Assembly: GCF_005405345.1 (NCBI RefSeq)
Contig: NZ_BJDW01000015.1
Coordinates: 1 to 56,648, forward strand
From: Enterococcus viikkiensis
GTDB lineage: Bacteria > Bacillota > Bacilli > Lactobacillales > Enterococcaceae
DNA length: 56,648 nucleotides
Reading direction: 5' to 3'
Shown here: positions 9,979-18,383 of the stretch, in pieces
How the letters are laid out: every line of letters begins with the position of its first letter
Numbering within the stretch: the stretch's first letter is position 1
Notes under the pieces: generated by a model
Told to the model about the DNA's origin: nothing
Seen by the model: the letters and a program-made list of their open reading frames with translations, nothing else
Database searches by the model: none
Translations under genes and position numbers: made by a program

Positions 9979-10007
9979 AGCCCAATCATCAGTTGGATGA
10001 TTGAGCT
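9979..10007. terminator. Hairpin downstream of the 74-aa ORF
   Basis: AGCCCAATCATC pairs with GATGATTGAGCT, leaving one mismatch. It follows the minus-strand ORF ending at 10035. There is no long U tract, so termination is uncertain. Confidence 0.4.
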
Positions 10008-10034
10008 GTAAAGTAATAATATATGTCTACGAAT

Positions 10035-10259
10035 CTAGTTGTTTCCCATTATTAACGTATACAATATATCCTGATATCTACTTAATATATAAGCTGGTAG
10101 CCCTTTTGGAGGGGCTTGCAATGCCACACTAGCTTTATTTTTTAGCACTCCTACATGGGAGTCACTATATAATCTAAAATAGTCATCTTCAGTAATCTTT
10201 TTGCCCGCTTCATCTCTCAGTTCAAAATAATTTTCAGAAGCATTATATACAGCATCCAT
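10035..10259 (-). CDS. Small hypothetical protein, possibly a gene fragment
   Basis: 74 aa, acidic first half (NYFELRDEAGKKITEDDYFR), no signal peptide or membrane segment; not a family I recognise. The only ribosome-site-like element (AGAGGA) is one base from the ATG, too close to be convincing. The frame stays open ten codons upstream without another start, so this may be the 3' end of a larger lost gene. It lies directly downstream of an IS3-type relic. Confidence 0.4.
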   Translation of the reverse strand: MDAVYNASENYFELRDEAGKKITEDDYFRLYSDSHVGVLKNKASVALQAPPKGLPAYILSRYQDILYTLIMGNN

Positions 10260-10329
10260 ATCCTCTTGCTCATTATAACTGTCAATTATGGATTTGAGTC
10301 AATATCTTGGACATATTTTAGTAGAGACT

Positions 10330-10520
10330 GCTAAATAATTTTCTCTGTTTCTAAATCTTCTAACTCCTGTGGATCGATTTAGCAAATATAGATCTTCCAT
10401 TTGTAAATCATTGCTTCGGATAAGCCCTATTCTTTCACCCATCCTCGAACAAAACGTCCAATTTGTTTCAGCTCAACAATTATCTGTTTGAAATTTTCTT
10501 GTTATCAATTCATTCTAACC
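10330..10520 (-). pseudogene. IS3-family OrfA transposase relic
   Basis: On the minus strand the frame reads FKQIIVELKQIGRFVRGWVK, TAG, GLSEAMIYKWKIYIC, TAA, IDPQELEDLETEKII, TAG. This is the helix-turn-helix and start of the leucine-zipper region of an IS3-type OrfA (family pattern: EFKQxIVELxxxGxS ... YGLSEATIYKWIKxYSP). There is no start, three in-frame stops and no OrfB nearby, so it is a dead remnant. No terminal repeats were identified. Confidence 0.6.
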
Positions 10521-10658
10521 GATAGATTAGGTTGTAGTAATAAAAGTCCATTCCATATAAAATGAATGGCTTGCACATCGAGAAAAACGTATAGTATCAA
10601 AGAAAACGGATGCTGTTAAGCGCCCGTTTTCCTATTCCTCGTATTGGCAGGCAAGGTT

Positions 10659-11528
10659 TTATTTCTTGCGAACCGGCATCCATACCTCGCCATATGCATA
10701 ATCTTTCTTATGATCATCCATTTTAGTGAAAGAGAAAGAAGGGACATCAATCACCTCATAATCCGAAATGGGTAGCCACTCGGTATAAATTCGAGCCGTC
10801 GTATTTTGCAAAGTATCTGGAAAAGGCCCTTCATTGGGAAATACCGCCCAAGTGCAGGACTCCACTTTCACCTTTTCCAAAAGTTCGCTTGCAGACCCAT
10901 TTGTCGTCAACACACCAATTAGGTGCGTCAGGTCGCCTTCCTCTTTAATGAATCCAGCATCAGCATTATAGGATGCATTGACGACCTGATAAGGCTCAAT
11001 ATTTTGCAGTGTGTGCATTTCATTTCTCTGCTCCGGCGTGATGCTCATTGCTAATTCCACAATAGCGCTGTTTACGCCTTCGAACTGCATGGGAACACGC
11101 TTGCTAACCCCGGCCAGATAAAACTCCGACTTTTCTACAATTTTACATTCCATACTATTTCCTCCCGTAACTGTAATGATGAACGAAAGCTTTGGGAAAG
11201 ATTTGCTGATCTTTTTCTTTGCAGCATCCGAGGGCAGAAAGCCGCTCCATGCTTTGAATGCACGGGTAAAACCGTCCAACGACTGATAACCATATTTATA
11301 GGCAATCTCCGTAACCTTTTGTCCCCGCAGTAAATCCTTATTCGCTTCTGATAATTTTCGATTTTTGATATATTCGCTGAGCGTCATTCCCGTAAGGTGA
11401 AAAAATACCGTTCGGAAATGATAAACGGAAGCCCCTGCGTATTCGGAAATTACTTCAAGTGACAAATCATCGGTAAGGTGTTCTTCGATATATTCAATCA
11501 CATGATTAAGATCTTTTAGCACATCCAT
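10659..11528 (-). CDS. AraC-family regulator with GyrI-like effector domain
   Basis: Cytoplasmic transcription regulator, 289 aa, of the Rob/SoxS-plus-GyrI architecture. Residues 8-105 hold the two AraC helix-turn-helix units (LSLEVISEYAGASVYHFRTV; VTEIAYKYGYQSLDGFTRAF). Residues 125-287 are an AraC effector-binding domain beginning MECKIVEKSEFYLAGVSKRV and ending in a typical WMPV. The family usually binds small hydrophobic or cationic compounds and controls efflux or stress genes. GAAAGGGGAG ends right at the ATG. It stands alone, and no target is apparent nearby. Confidence 0.88.
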   Translation of the reverse strand: MDVLKDLNHVIEYIEEHLTDDLSLEVISEYAGASVYHFRTVFFHLTGMTLSEYIKNRKLSEANKDLLRGQKVTEIAYKYGYQSLDGFTRAFKAWSGFLPSDAAKKKISKSFPKLSFIITVTGGNSMECKIVEKSEFYLAGVSKRVPMQFEGVNSAIVELAMSITPEQRNEMHTLQNIEPYQVVNASYNADAGFIKEEGDLTHLIGVLTTNGSASELLEKVKVESCTWAVFPNEGPFPDTLQNTTARIYTEWLPISDYEVIDVPSFSFTKMDDHKKDYAYGEVWMPVRKK

Positions 11529-11659
11529 CTCCCCTTTCGTAGCTACATCATATCAATTCTATATGAGCGATTACTCGACTTTTTGATACAAAAAAAATCG
11601 AATATAAAATATCCTAATTCTGTTTCTTCACCCTTCGCATAGGAGTAGATACATTCAAT

Positions 11660-11926
11660 ACCTTCATCTGCATCCGTTATTCCGCTTCGGCGAGCTTAAT
11701 TCATCCCTAACTGCTTGCACCTTTGCCTTATTTTTCCGTATGTCCAAACAGACATCCATCACCAAATTAAAGCACTCAGAGATGGGTAGCGCAGATCTTC
11801 ATCCACCACTAATTGTTGTAAAAACTCCAGCATTTTTTATATACTCGGTAAACAGGCGTTCCAGTTTTGGAGAGATGTACAGCCAATCCCAAATGTTAAC
11901 CCTAATATTAATTTACCCTTTTTCAT
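11660..11926 (-). pseudogene. Decayed gene with lipoprotein-like start
   Basis: The minus strand reads MKKGKLILGLTFGIGCTSLQ, a plausible lipoprotein signal with a lipobox-like GC, and stops after 29 codons. Further frames contain protein-like pieces (KMLEFLQQLVVDEDLRYPSL; ECFNLVMDVCLDIRKNKAK; VQAVRDELSS) that together look like one frameshifted gene. The family is not recognised. Confidence 0.35.
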
Positions 11927-12199
11927 TTGTTTAACACTACTTCTCACTCAACTCTCTTTTCATACTAGCAATAATGACTACTGTCCGTTCAAGTATTAAT
12001 AATCTATTTCACATAATTACATCTAATGTTTTAACATGGGAATAATTAAAACGAAACTTTCAACTTTTTTACAAGTCGTGTTGTCTTCAATTTTATCCCT
12101 ATCTATTCAACATACTTTACATCATTACCTTCAAGTATGACTTCACAAATTTAACTTCACTGCCCTATCATTATGGCCATAATCTTCTAGAACAGTATT

Positions 12200-12295
12200 A
12201 AATCTTTCGGATCAACACTAACTCCTCCGTATCATTATCCTGCAATTCAGCTCTATAAATTCCTCTGTATCAACATTCATTTTTTCAAAAATATC
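12200..12295. repeat. Diverged dispersed repeat, copy 2
   Basis: Second copy of the sequence at 5585-5680, same orientation, immediately downstream of the rlmH stop. Minus-strand reading MNVDTEEFIELNCRI then, in another frame, DNDTEELVLIRKI suggests a decayed small gene. Confidence 0.5.
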
Positions 12296-12296
12296 A

Positions 12297-12776
12297 TCAT
12301 TTGTGGTAGGGTTCCCCTGCATTGATCCTCATTGCTCGATAAATTTGCTCCACCAGAATCAGCCGCATCAACTGATGTGGATAAGTCATTTTCCCAAAAG
12401 ATATTTGTGCATTGCTTCGTTTAAGCACGTCATCACTTAATCCTAAAGATCCACCGATAACGAAGACAAACTGGCTATTGCCACTGGTCTGCAACGTATC
12501 TAAAGTTTTCGCGAAGTCCTCACTGCTGGGATTTTTTCCATTGATAGCTAAAGCAAAGACGTACTCGCTTTCTTTGATCTTGGCGAGAATTCGTTCGCCT
12601 TCTTTAGCTTTGACTTGGATCATTTCAGCCTCGCTGAGTTTTTCTGGGGCTTTTTCATCGGGAACTTCAATTAATGACATTTTGCAATACTTTGATAAGC
12701 GCTTTGTATATTCGGCAATGCCTTGGACAAGATATTTTTCTTTTAATTTTCCCACGGATATAATTTTAATGTTCAT
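12297..12776 (-). CDS. rlmH: 23S rRNA (pseudouridine1915-N3)-methyltransferase RlmH
   Basis: SPOUT methyltransferase of 159 aa that methylates pseudouridine 1915 in helix 69 of 23S rRNA on assembled ribosomes. Starts [20 protein letters not shown] and keeps the family motifs [33 protein letters not shown] and the terminal EPYHK. A longer frame begins 29 codons upstream, but the ATG at 12776 gives the exact family length and has AAGGAAG eight bases before it. Divergent from htrA, a common Firmicutes arrangement. Confidence 0.96.
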   Translation of the reverse strand: MNIKIISVGKLKEKYLVQGIAEYTKRLSKYCKMSLIEVPDEKAPEKLSEAEMIQVKAKEGERILAKIKESEYVFALAINGKNPSSEDFAKTLDTLQTSGNSQFVFVIGGSLGLSDDVLKRSNAQISFGKMTYPHQLMRLILVEQIYRAMRINAGEPYHK

Positions 12777-12904
12777 CAGTTTTCTTCCTTTGATTGTTTT
12801 ATTTAGTCTGTCTGCATATTTTTTCTTCATCTGTAATCCTAGTTGACTACTTTTCCACTGCAATTTTATTTCAAAAAGTAAATTCGCTACTTTTTTCCAC
12901 TAAG

Positions 12905-13111
12905 TTATACACACTAATCACAGGTTTATCCCCAACTTTCGACTTATTTCTTCCTATTTTAGGTGTGTTTTCATATACAAACGTATGTTTTGCACCGAGT
13001 TATCCCTATTATCCACAGTTTTGTGGATAACTTTTTTTATTCTATCAACAAACTTTTTCCTTATTTTTCCACGACAACTGTGGAAAAAATTTTTTTCGTC
13101 ATTTATCCATA
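12905..13111. promoter_or_regulatory. Cluster of DnaA boxes between rlmH and htrA
   Basis: Three perfect TTATNCACA boxes: 12905-12913 (TTATACACA), 13009-13017 (TTATCCACA) and, on the minus strand, 13022-13030, the last two forming a head-to-head pair. One-mismatch boxes lie at 12926-12934 (TTATCCCCA), 13079-13087 (minus, TTTTCCACA) and 13103-13111 (TTATCCATA). T-rich tracts separate them. The interval also must hold the rlmH and htrA promoters. Confidence 0.6.
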
Positions 13112-13221
13112 ATTTCTTACAATTTTTTTTCATAGAAAAGTCAAATCAGTGTAGTAGACTTAACTCACAGTAAAATATTATACTTAATATAACTTAATTT
13201 GTAGCAGAGGTGGAGAAAAAG

Positions 13222-14523
13222 ATGGTAAGAAAAGATATTACACCGACTCCTAGAAAATCTGGCGGTTTCTTCAGACGTTTTGGTCTAAGTTTACTTGGCG
13301 GCGTGATTGGTGCGGTTTTGACGATTGGCGTTTTTTATGTCGCAAATGGTTCCTTATTATCCCCTGACAATCAAAATGCTAGCGGATCCCCAAGTGCTGG
13401 TAACACAAAAGTCAGCAACATGAAAGTGGATGTGAATTCCGATGTGACTGAAGCGGCGGGCAAAGTGCAGGATGCGGTTGTTTCCGTTATCAATTTGCAA
13501 AAACAGCAATCACAAGGTGGCTTAGGTGGCTTTTCAGATATTTTCGGTAACGGAAGCGAGCAAGAACAATCGGATGACAGTGGTAAATTAGAGGAATCTT
13601 CTGAAGGTTCCGGCGTTATTTACAAACGCGAAGGCAACACCGCGTACATCGTAACGAATAATCACGTGGTAGAAAAGCAAGATGGACTTGAAGTCTTGTT
13701 AAAGGACGGCTCAAAAGTGAAAGCCTCTTTAGTCGGTACTGATTCTTATACGGACCTAGCCGTTTTGAAAGTGGAATCAGACAAGGTGGCTGATATTAAA
13801 CCCGCGACATTTGGTGATTCAAGCAGCCTGAAAGTCGGCGAACCAGCGATTGCTTTGGGTTCTCCATTAGGCTCACAATATGCGAACTCCGTAACGTCTG
13901 GGATTATTTCATCGCTCAATCGTCAAGTCATCAATCAAAATGAAGACGGTCAAACGGTCAACATCAATGCAATCCAAACAGATGCTGCAATCAACCCAGG
14001 GAATTCTGGTGGTCCGCTTGTCAATATGGCTGGCCAAGTAGTGGGAATTAATTCAAGTAAAATTGTTCAAACCCAATCAAATGTCAGCGTTGAAGGGATT
14101 GGTTTTGCGATTCCAAGTAATGATGTCGTGAATGTCATCAATCAATTGGAAAAAGATGGGAAAGTGATTCGTCCAGCATTAGGGATTTCAATGGTCAACT
14201 TATCCGATCTTTCAACGGAACAACTTCAAGAAATCGTCAAAATTCCAAGCTCTGTGACCCAAGGTGTCGTCGTAGCCAATGTACAATCCTCAACCCCAGC
14301 AGATCAAGCTGGTTTGAAGAAGTACGATGTCATTACTAAAATTGGTGATACGGAGGTTTCTACCGGAGTCGAATTGCAATCTGAATTGTACAAGCACAAA
14401 GTTGGTGATACCGTAAAAATTACCTATTACCGAAAAGAGAAAAAAGAGACAGCGTCAGTTAAATTAAGTCTCGATGCAAACTCATTAAAATCCAATAGCC
14501 AACAACAACAAAATAATCAATAA
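13222..14523 (+). CDS. htrA: HtrA/DegP-type membrane-anchored serine protease
   Basis: Extracytoplasmic quality-control protease, 433 aa. An N-terminal membrane anchor (FGLSLLGGVIGAVLTIGVFY) is followed by a Ser/Gly/Gln-rich linker, a trypsin-like domain with catalytic His148 (TNNHVVE), Asp178 (YTDLAVLK) and Ser262 (NPGNSGGPL), and a C-terminal PDZ domain (VVVANVQSSTPADQAGLKKY). All three catalytic residues are present. The frame can start at GTG 13210, but ATG 13222 has AGAGGTGGAG at the right distance and is chosen. Monocistronic: its own terminator follows. Family members degrade misfolded exported proteins and process surface proteins. Confidence 0.95.
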   Translation: MVRKDITPTPRKSGGFFRRFGLSLLGGVIGAVLTIGVFYVANGSLLSPDNQNASGSPSAGNTKVSNMKVDVNSDVTEAAGKVQDAVVSVINLQKQQSQGGLGGFSDIFGNGSEQEQSDDSGKLEESSEGSGVIYKREGNTAYIVTNNHVVEKQDGLEVLLKDGSKVKASLVGTDSYTDLAVLKVESDKVADIKPATFGDSSSLKVGEPAIALGSPLGSQYANSVTSGIISSLNRQVINQNEDGQTVNINAIQTDAAINPGNSGGPLVNMAGQVVGINSSKIVQTQSNVSVEGIGFAIPSNDVVNVINQLEKDGKVIRPALGISMVNLSDLSTEQLQEIVKIPSSVTQGVVVANVQSSTPADQAGLKKYDVITKIGDTEVSTGVELQSELYKHKVGDTVKITYYRKEKKETASVKLSLDANSLKSNSQQQQNNQ

Positions 14524-14533
14524 ACAGGAATTA

Positions 14534-14564
14534 AGGGCTGCGAGGATTCGCGGCTCTTTTTTTC
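14534..14564 (+). terminator. htrA terminator
   Basis: Ten-pair stem AGGGCTGCGA / TCGCGGCTCT with G-U pairs, GGAT loop and a T7 tract, eleven bases after the htrA stop. Confidence 0.85.
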
Positions 14565-14583
14565 TGTCTTCAAACAAATAGAG

Positions 14584-14612
14584 AAAAAGCCCAGAGTAAA
14601 ATTGCTCTGGAC
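14584..14612 (-). terminator. ytpR terminator
   Basis: On the minus strand GTCCAGAG ... CTCTGGGC folds around an eight-base loop and is followed by five U residues, just after the ytpR stop. Confidence 0.75.
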
Positions 14613-14624
14613 TTAATTGCTCAA

Positions 14625-15236
14625 TTATTTTCCTACTTCGAACTTTTCCCCGGTCTTAGCATTCTCGTCCAATACTAAAATCCCTTTTTTCTCTGGTGCA
14701 TTTGGTAAATGCAATTCTTTCGCGGAACAGATCATGCCGTAGCTTTCTACGCCTCGCAGGCTGCCTGGCCAAATCATCATACCATCCGGCATCATCGCAC
14801 CAGGTTTGGCTACAACAACTTTTTGGCCCGCTTCGATATTGGCTGCACCACACACGATTTGTAATGTTTCGCCACCATCAATCTCTGTTTCTGTAATATG
14901 CAGATGATCAGAGTCTGGATGATCGATACAGGTTTTTACATAACCAACCACAAATTTGGGTGTCAGATCAGCAACTAAGCGCTCTTCAAAGCCGGTTCGT
15001 TTTAATTGCTCATTTAATTGGTCGATTTCTTTTTCTGTCAGTTCCACTTGGCCATTGCCCTTGATTGACAGATAGTCTGAAACATCAAAAAAGTTCCAAG
15101 CAACGGTGGTGCCTTCTACGGTTTGTACACGAGCAATGTTGCCTTTTCGCTCGACCCGATTTTCTTTATTTTCATCATTCTTGACGATTACCATTAAGGT
15201 ATCGCCGACATTCTTTTTATTATACGCAAAAATCAC
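14625..15236 (-). CDS. ytpR: YtpR-family tRNA-binding protein
   Basis: Cytosolic protein of 203 aa with an N-terminal DUF4479-type domain and, from about residue 90, an OB-fold tRNA-binding domain like that of PheT and Arc1p (FVVGYVKTCIDHPDSDHLHI, then IVCGAANIEAGQKVVVAKPG). The precise role is unknown; it is thought to bind tRNA. The frame is open to an ATG at 15275, but GTG 15236 follows GGAGGT by six bases and begins with the conserved (M)IFAYNKKNVGDTL, so it is chosen. Confidence 0.88.
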   Translation of the reverse strand: MIFAYNKKNVGDTLMVIVKNDENKENRVERKGNIARVQTVEGTTVAWNFFDVSDYLSIKGNGQVELTEKEIDQLNEQLKRTGFEERLVADLTPKFVVGYVKTCIDHPDSDHLHITETEIDGGETLQIVCGAANIEAGQKVVVAKPGAMMPDGMMIWPGSLRGVESYGMICSAKELHLPNAPEKKGILVLDENAKTGEKFEVGK

Positions 15237-15411
15237 GCTGCTACCTCCAGTCATAGTCCTCTCGTATCTTAACAAATCTAGCGGACCTTGTGCATGAGAT
15301 TTTTTTCATTTCTGGTTTAATTTTCTGCAAATTCTTCAGCATGTATTTCATTGCAAAATAAAAAGCTGAGACATTAAATGAATCCCCACTTCTTTTTTGC
15401 GAATAAACGGT

Positions 15412-15457
15412 GGCACAGAAGTCGCTTCTTCCCAAATAAGCCGAACACTTCTGTGCC
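15412..15457. terminator. Inverted repeat downstream of the universal stress gene
   Basis: Perfect 11-bp arms GGCACAGAAGT / ACTTCTGTGCC separated by 24 bases, six bases after the minus-strand stress-protein stop. There is no long U tract; it could terminate or protect the mRNA. Confidence 0.5.
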
Positions 15458-15463
15458 AATCTC

Positions 15464-15919
15464 TTATTTTTTCGTTGGATGAACGATCAGTACGTCACAC
15501 AACGCTTCCTTGATGACATAACTGGCGACGCTTCCCGTCATAAAGCGTTCCACTGCGTTTAACCCTGACTGACCAACCATAATCAAATCAACGTCATATT
15601 TTTCTGGTAAGGTTTTAGCCATAGCTTCTTTCGCTGATCCGTAAGCAATGACTCCTTCAATTTTATTGTAGCCAAATTCCTTCCCTACCGCTTTACACTC
15701 ATTGATCAAGTTCTTGGCATCGGTGGTTAATTGGTCCATAATATTTTCATTTAATGGGGAATAACTCATGAATGTATAGATTTGATGATCGATCACATTT
15801 GCCACATAAACCGTTCCGTGGTTTCTTTTCGCGACGTTCAATGCTTTTTTGAATGCCTCCATTGCTTGATCGCTACCATCGATCCCAACTAATATATTTT
15901 GATATGATTGTGTGAACAT
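15464..15919 (-). CDS. Universal stress protein (UspA family)
   Basis: 151-aa single-domain Usp protein. Starts YQNILVGIDGSDQAMEAFKK, with the ATP-binding signature near the end (DLIMVGQSGLNAVERFMTGS followed by VASYVIKEALCDVLIVHP). The G-x2-G-x9-G(S) pattern of ATP-binding members is present, so it probably binds ATP. It sits nine bases downstream of the thioredoxin-like gene and is probably co-transcribed with it. Confidence 0.93.
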   Translation of the reverse strand: MFTQSYQNILVGIDGSDQAMEAFKKALNVAKRNHGTVYVANVIDHQIYTFMSYSPLNENIMDQLTTDAKNLINECKAVGKEFGYNKIEGVIAYGSAKEAMAKTLPEKYDVDLIMVGQSGLNAVERFMTGSVASYVIKEALCDVLIVHPTKK

Positions 15920-15928
15920 TCCGATCTC

Positions 15929-16246
15929 CTACCCTTCCACTCGTTGCAAGAAGCCAGTGATTTCATCTTTTGTTTTACGATTTTTATTGACTAAACGACC
16001 TATTTCTTCGCCGTCATTCACTACAACAAAACTAGGAATCCCAAAAATATTCCATTCTGCAGCTACATCGATATATTCATCTCGATCGACTTGAATAAAT
16101 TGAAATTGAGGAAATGCTGCTTCGATCTCCGGCATTTGCGGCTTGATAAAACTGCAGTCACCACACCAATCAGCAGTAAAGAAAAACACATTCTTGCCTT
16201 TTTCTGCATAACCTGCTAATTCTTCAATACTTTTAGGGATAATCAT
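15929..16246 (-). CDS. Thioredoxin-like protein
   Basis: 105-aa thioredoxin fold with active site WCGDC (residues about 27-31) in FFFTADWCGDCSFIKPQMPE, and the cis-proline loop FGIPSFVVV. The two active-site cysteines predict a cytosolic disulfide reductase or thioredoxin-like redox partner. The open frame extends 43 codons upstream, but this ATG matches the family N-terminus and has an AAAAGG element upstream. Probably in an operon with the universal stress gene. Confidence 0.9.
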   Translation of the reverse strand: MIIPKSIEELAGYAEKGKNVFFFTADWCGDCSFIKPQMPEIEAAFPQFQFIQVDRDEYIDVAAEWNIFGIPSFVVVNDGEEIGRLVNKNRKTKDEITGFLQRVEG

Positions 16247-16431
16247 TCCGTCACGACCTTTTCTTTTACTACCTTGATTATACACGTTTCCGACTTTTTG
16301 AGAAAGAAGAGGCGCCTCTCCCAGATAAATAGCGAACAGGAACGATTTCGAAAAAGATTGGCGCATGTTTTTCATTTCCGCGGTATCAATGGTAAAATAA
16401 AAGCGAATAGACTGAAAGAGGAGGCAAGATT

Positions 16432-16764
16432 ATGAGTACAGCAAAAAGATTCGCTCAAGGGCTGGCCATCGGCTCATCCATCGGATTAGCTGCAGGAATT
16501 GCAACAAATCATTACTATCGAAAAAAACAAAAGCTTTCTCCTGATAAAATTTTACATCAAATCAAGGCAGATTTTTTAAATGAGGGCCCGATTGAAGGCT
16601 CTTGGATTTCTTTTGAGACTGAACGCATGCAAAAATTTGCGATTACAATGGATATTCTTTCCGGTGGTATCACCCGTACCGAAGATGATCAATTAGTCGC
16701 CTATGAGTTTACAGCGGACGCGAAGACCGGTACCGTTCTAAGTATTGATCGTGTGATTGAATAA
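16432..16764 (+). CDS. Small membrane-anchored protein, PepSY-like
   Basis: 110 aa. Residues 8-26 form an N-terminal hydrophobic anchor (LAIGSSIGLAAGIATNHYY), then a Lys-rich stretch and a PepSY-like region (KILHQIKADFLNEGPIEGSW ... TADAKTGTVLSIDRVIE). AGAGGAGGCAAGATT precedes the ATG. It is transcribed away from the thioredoxin-like gene and has its own terminator. Function unknown; a cell-envelope role is inferred from topology only. Confidence 0.8.
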   Translation: MSTAKRFAQGLAIGSSIGLAAGIATNHYYRKKQKLSPDKILHQIKADFLNEGPIEGSWISFETERMQKFAITMDILSGGITRTEDDQLVAYEFTADAKTGTVLSIDRVIE

Positions 16765-16768
16765 GTAA

Positions 16769-16803
16769 AAGCTCTCAACTTTTCAAAAAGTTGAGAGCTT
16801 TCT
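16769..16803 (+). terminator. Terminator after the PepSY-like gene
   Basis: Near-perfect stem AAGCTCTCAACT / AGTTGAGAGCTT extended by T/A tracts, four bases after the stop. Confidence 0.9.
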
Positions 16804-16809
16804 TCTTAT

Positions 16810-17272
16810 TTATAAATTAAACGGTTCCCCGCCAATTCTTCCGTAAACTTGCGAAGTGCATCAGTAGACGCTAGGGATAGATAAACCAGAGCTAGTTCCA
16901 GGTTGCCCAGCGACTTCTCATAATGAATCCTAACCAAATTTCAGCAGTGCCTCCTTTGGTTATTCTTGATCTAATTGCAGTAGTTTCAAATTGAACCTAC
17001 TGCCGCACCGTTGTACGAATGACTTTTTGATTAACTGGACAGCTAAGCTGACAATAACATTTGCGATAGCGGCCTTAGTTGTCGCATAATTCATTAGATA
17101 GTCGCTAAGATTGAAGGCTTGTACAGAAGTCATTGTGATGATACTGCTGGCGATTGTTAAATAGGGCAGCGACTTTTGGTCGAGCTCAAGCATTGAAATG
17201 ATATTGACCTTGCCTTTTTAACTTCTGCTCGTCAAGCATTTTTCTCGGGTCAATTAACTTTGATTCAGTCAT
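16810..17272 (-). pseudogene. Short-chain dehydrogenase (SDR) pseudogene with internal deletion
   Basis: Pieces of one YhdF/YdaD-like SDR in the right order on the minus strand. The start is MTESKLIDPRKMLDEQKLKR at 17272, behind GGGAG. An abrupt jump to the middle follows: LPYLTIASSIITMTSVQAFN, then SDYLMNYATTKAAIANVIVS, containing the conserved Tyr-x3-Lys. The end is shattered by frameshifts (ELALVYLSLASTDA; SQVYGRIGGEPFNL, then stop). The Rossmann glycine motif region is missing, so this is a non-functional remnant with a large internal deletion and at least two frameshifts. Confidence 0.75.
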
Positions 17273-17345
17273 TTGCTCCCTTCATTTTCTAGCACAATTA
17301 AAAAGGTAAAAAATATTTTGATTATCCACTGAAAATCAAGTCCTA

Positions 17346-18266
17346 TCAAACTGTTTTTGCGAGAGAATCAATGAACCATTCTTCAAATTGGTTTGCATCC
17401 ACGCTGATTGCTACTTCTGCATTCGCAGGTAGCCCTAGGAAATTTTCCAGATCAATTAGGGAAGCCCCGTAAGTTAACGAGGCGGCCGTTTCGATCTCTA
17501 CTCTAGTAGCAACGAGCGAAAAAATTTCCAGTTTTACGATCAAAGCAATGGCTAACGCATCGTACATACTCAACCCTTCCGAGAAGCTGCCGCTACGGTA
17601 ATGAGTGAACAGTCGATAGATCATCTCGCCGATCTCACCAAATCCTTTGATTTTTTCTGAGGTGGCGGGCATAATCTTGGCTTGATCCCCCACCTCTAAC
17701 GGCGCAACTTGGATCGGTACGCCACTATCAAAGACCATCTTCGCCGCTTCTGGATCAGCCGCAAAGTTAAACTCCGATAAGACGCCGGAATTGCCTCGAC
17801 CAAGACTACCGCCCATCACGACAATCCTTTCGATTTTCGGCAAATCTTGTGGATATAAATGCAGGAATAACGCAATATCCGTTAAGGGGCCGATCCCGAC
17901 TAAAATCGTTTGCTCAGTCGCCTGGCTCACCACCTCGTGCATCGCCGCCACCGCTGTTTGAGCAGTCTCGGCAAACATTTGTGGCTCAGGAAAATCATAG
18001 CCATCCATGCCTGATGCTCCGTGAATTTCACTCGCATCGATGCGCTCACGAACCAAGGGTGTTTGACTCCCTAAAACCACGCGTGGGTTCTTTTGGTAAA
18101 GGGTCAATAATTTCTCAGTATTGGCTTTTGTATAAGCCAAACTCACATTACCAAAAGTAGGGCAAATCAATTTTACTTCTAGCTCTTCACTAAAAAGGGC
18201 TAACGCTAAAGCAACGGCATCATCGATTCCCGGATCGGTACTGATCACGATTGATTTTTTATTCAT
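17346..18266 (-). CDS. Inosine/uridine-preferring nucleoside hydrolase family
   Basis: 306 aa. Starts with the family signature VISTDPGIDDAVALALALF (Asp cluster that binds Ca2+ and the ribose). It also has LVGIGPLTDIALFL, VVMGGSLGRGN and FNFAADPEAAK, all part of the active site. It hydrolyses the N-glycosidic bond of ribonucleosides in salvage; base preference cannot be read. Monocistronic, upstream of the SDR pseudogene. Confidence 0.92.
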   Translation of the reverse strand: MNKKSIVISTDPGIDDAVALALALFSEELEVKLICPTFGNVSLAYTKANTEKLLTLYQKNPRVVLGSQTPLVRERIDASEIHGASGMDGYDFPEPQMFAETAQTAVAAMHEVVSQATEQTILVGIGPLTDIALFLHLYPQDLPKIERIVVMGGSLGRGNSGVLSEFNFAADPEAAKMVFDSGVPIQVAPLEVGDQAKIMPATSEKIKGFGEIGEMIYRLFTHYRSGSFSEGLSMYDALAIALIVKLEIFSLVATRVEIETAASLTYGASLIDLENFLGLPANAEVAISVDANQFEEWFIDSLAKTV

Positions 18267-18343
18267 AGACTCTCCTACTTTCTATTTCTCAAAAATATCA
18301 TACAATAGCCCGCTTTATTTCGCCAATCTGCAGTCAGAAAAAA

Positions 18344-18371
18344 ACGAGCGCTCCTAAAAAGGAACGCTCGT
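18344..18371 (-). terminator. pepV terminator
   Basis: ACGAGCG / CGCTCGT stem with an inner CTCCT...AGGA pairing; on the minus strand it is followed by a run of U residues. Confidence 0.85.
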
Positions 18372-18383
18372 ACGAATTTATTT

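Noticed and set aside
11740-11934. 64-aa plus-strand frame
   Set aside because: It lies opposite the decayed lipoprotein-like gene and has no ribosome site.
12412-12846. 144-aa frame opposite rlmH
   Set aside because: Antisense shadow of a certain gene; its hydrophobic look comes from the complement of rlmH codons.
13210-13221. GTG start for htrA
   Set aside because: The ribosome site AGAGGTGGAG would overlap it; the ATG twelve bases later has proper spacing.
15241-15459. 72-aa minus-strand frame between ytpR and the stress gene
   Set aside because: It overlaps the ytpR ribosome site and contains the 46-base inverted repeat; no ribosome site and no protein-like pattern.
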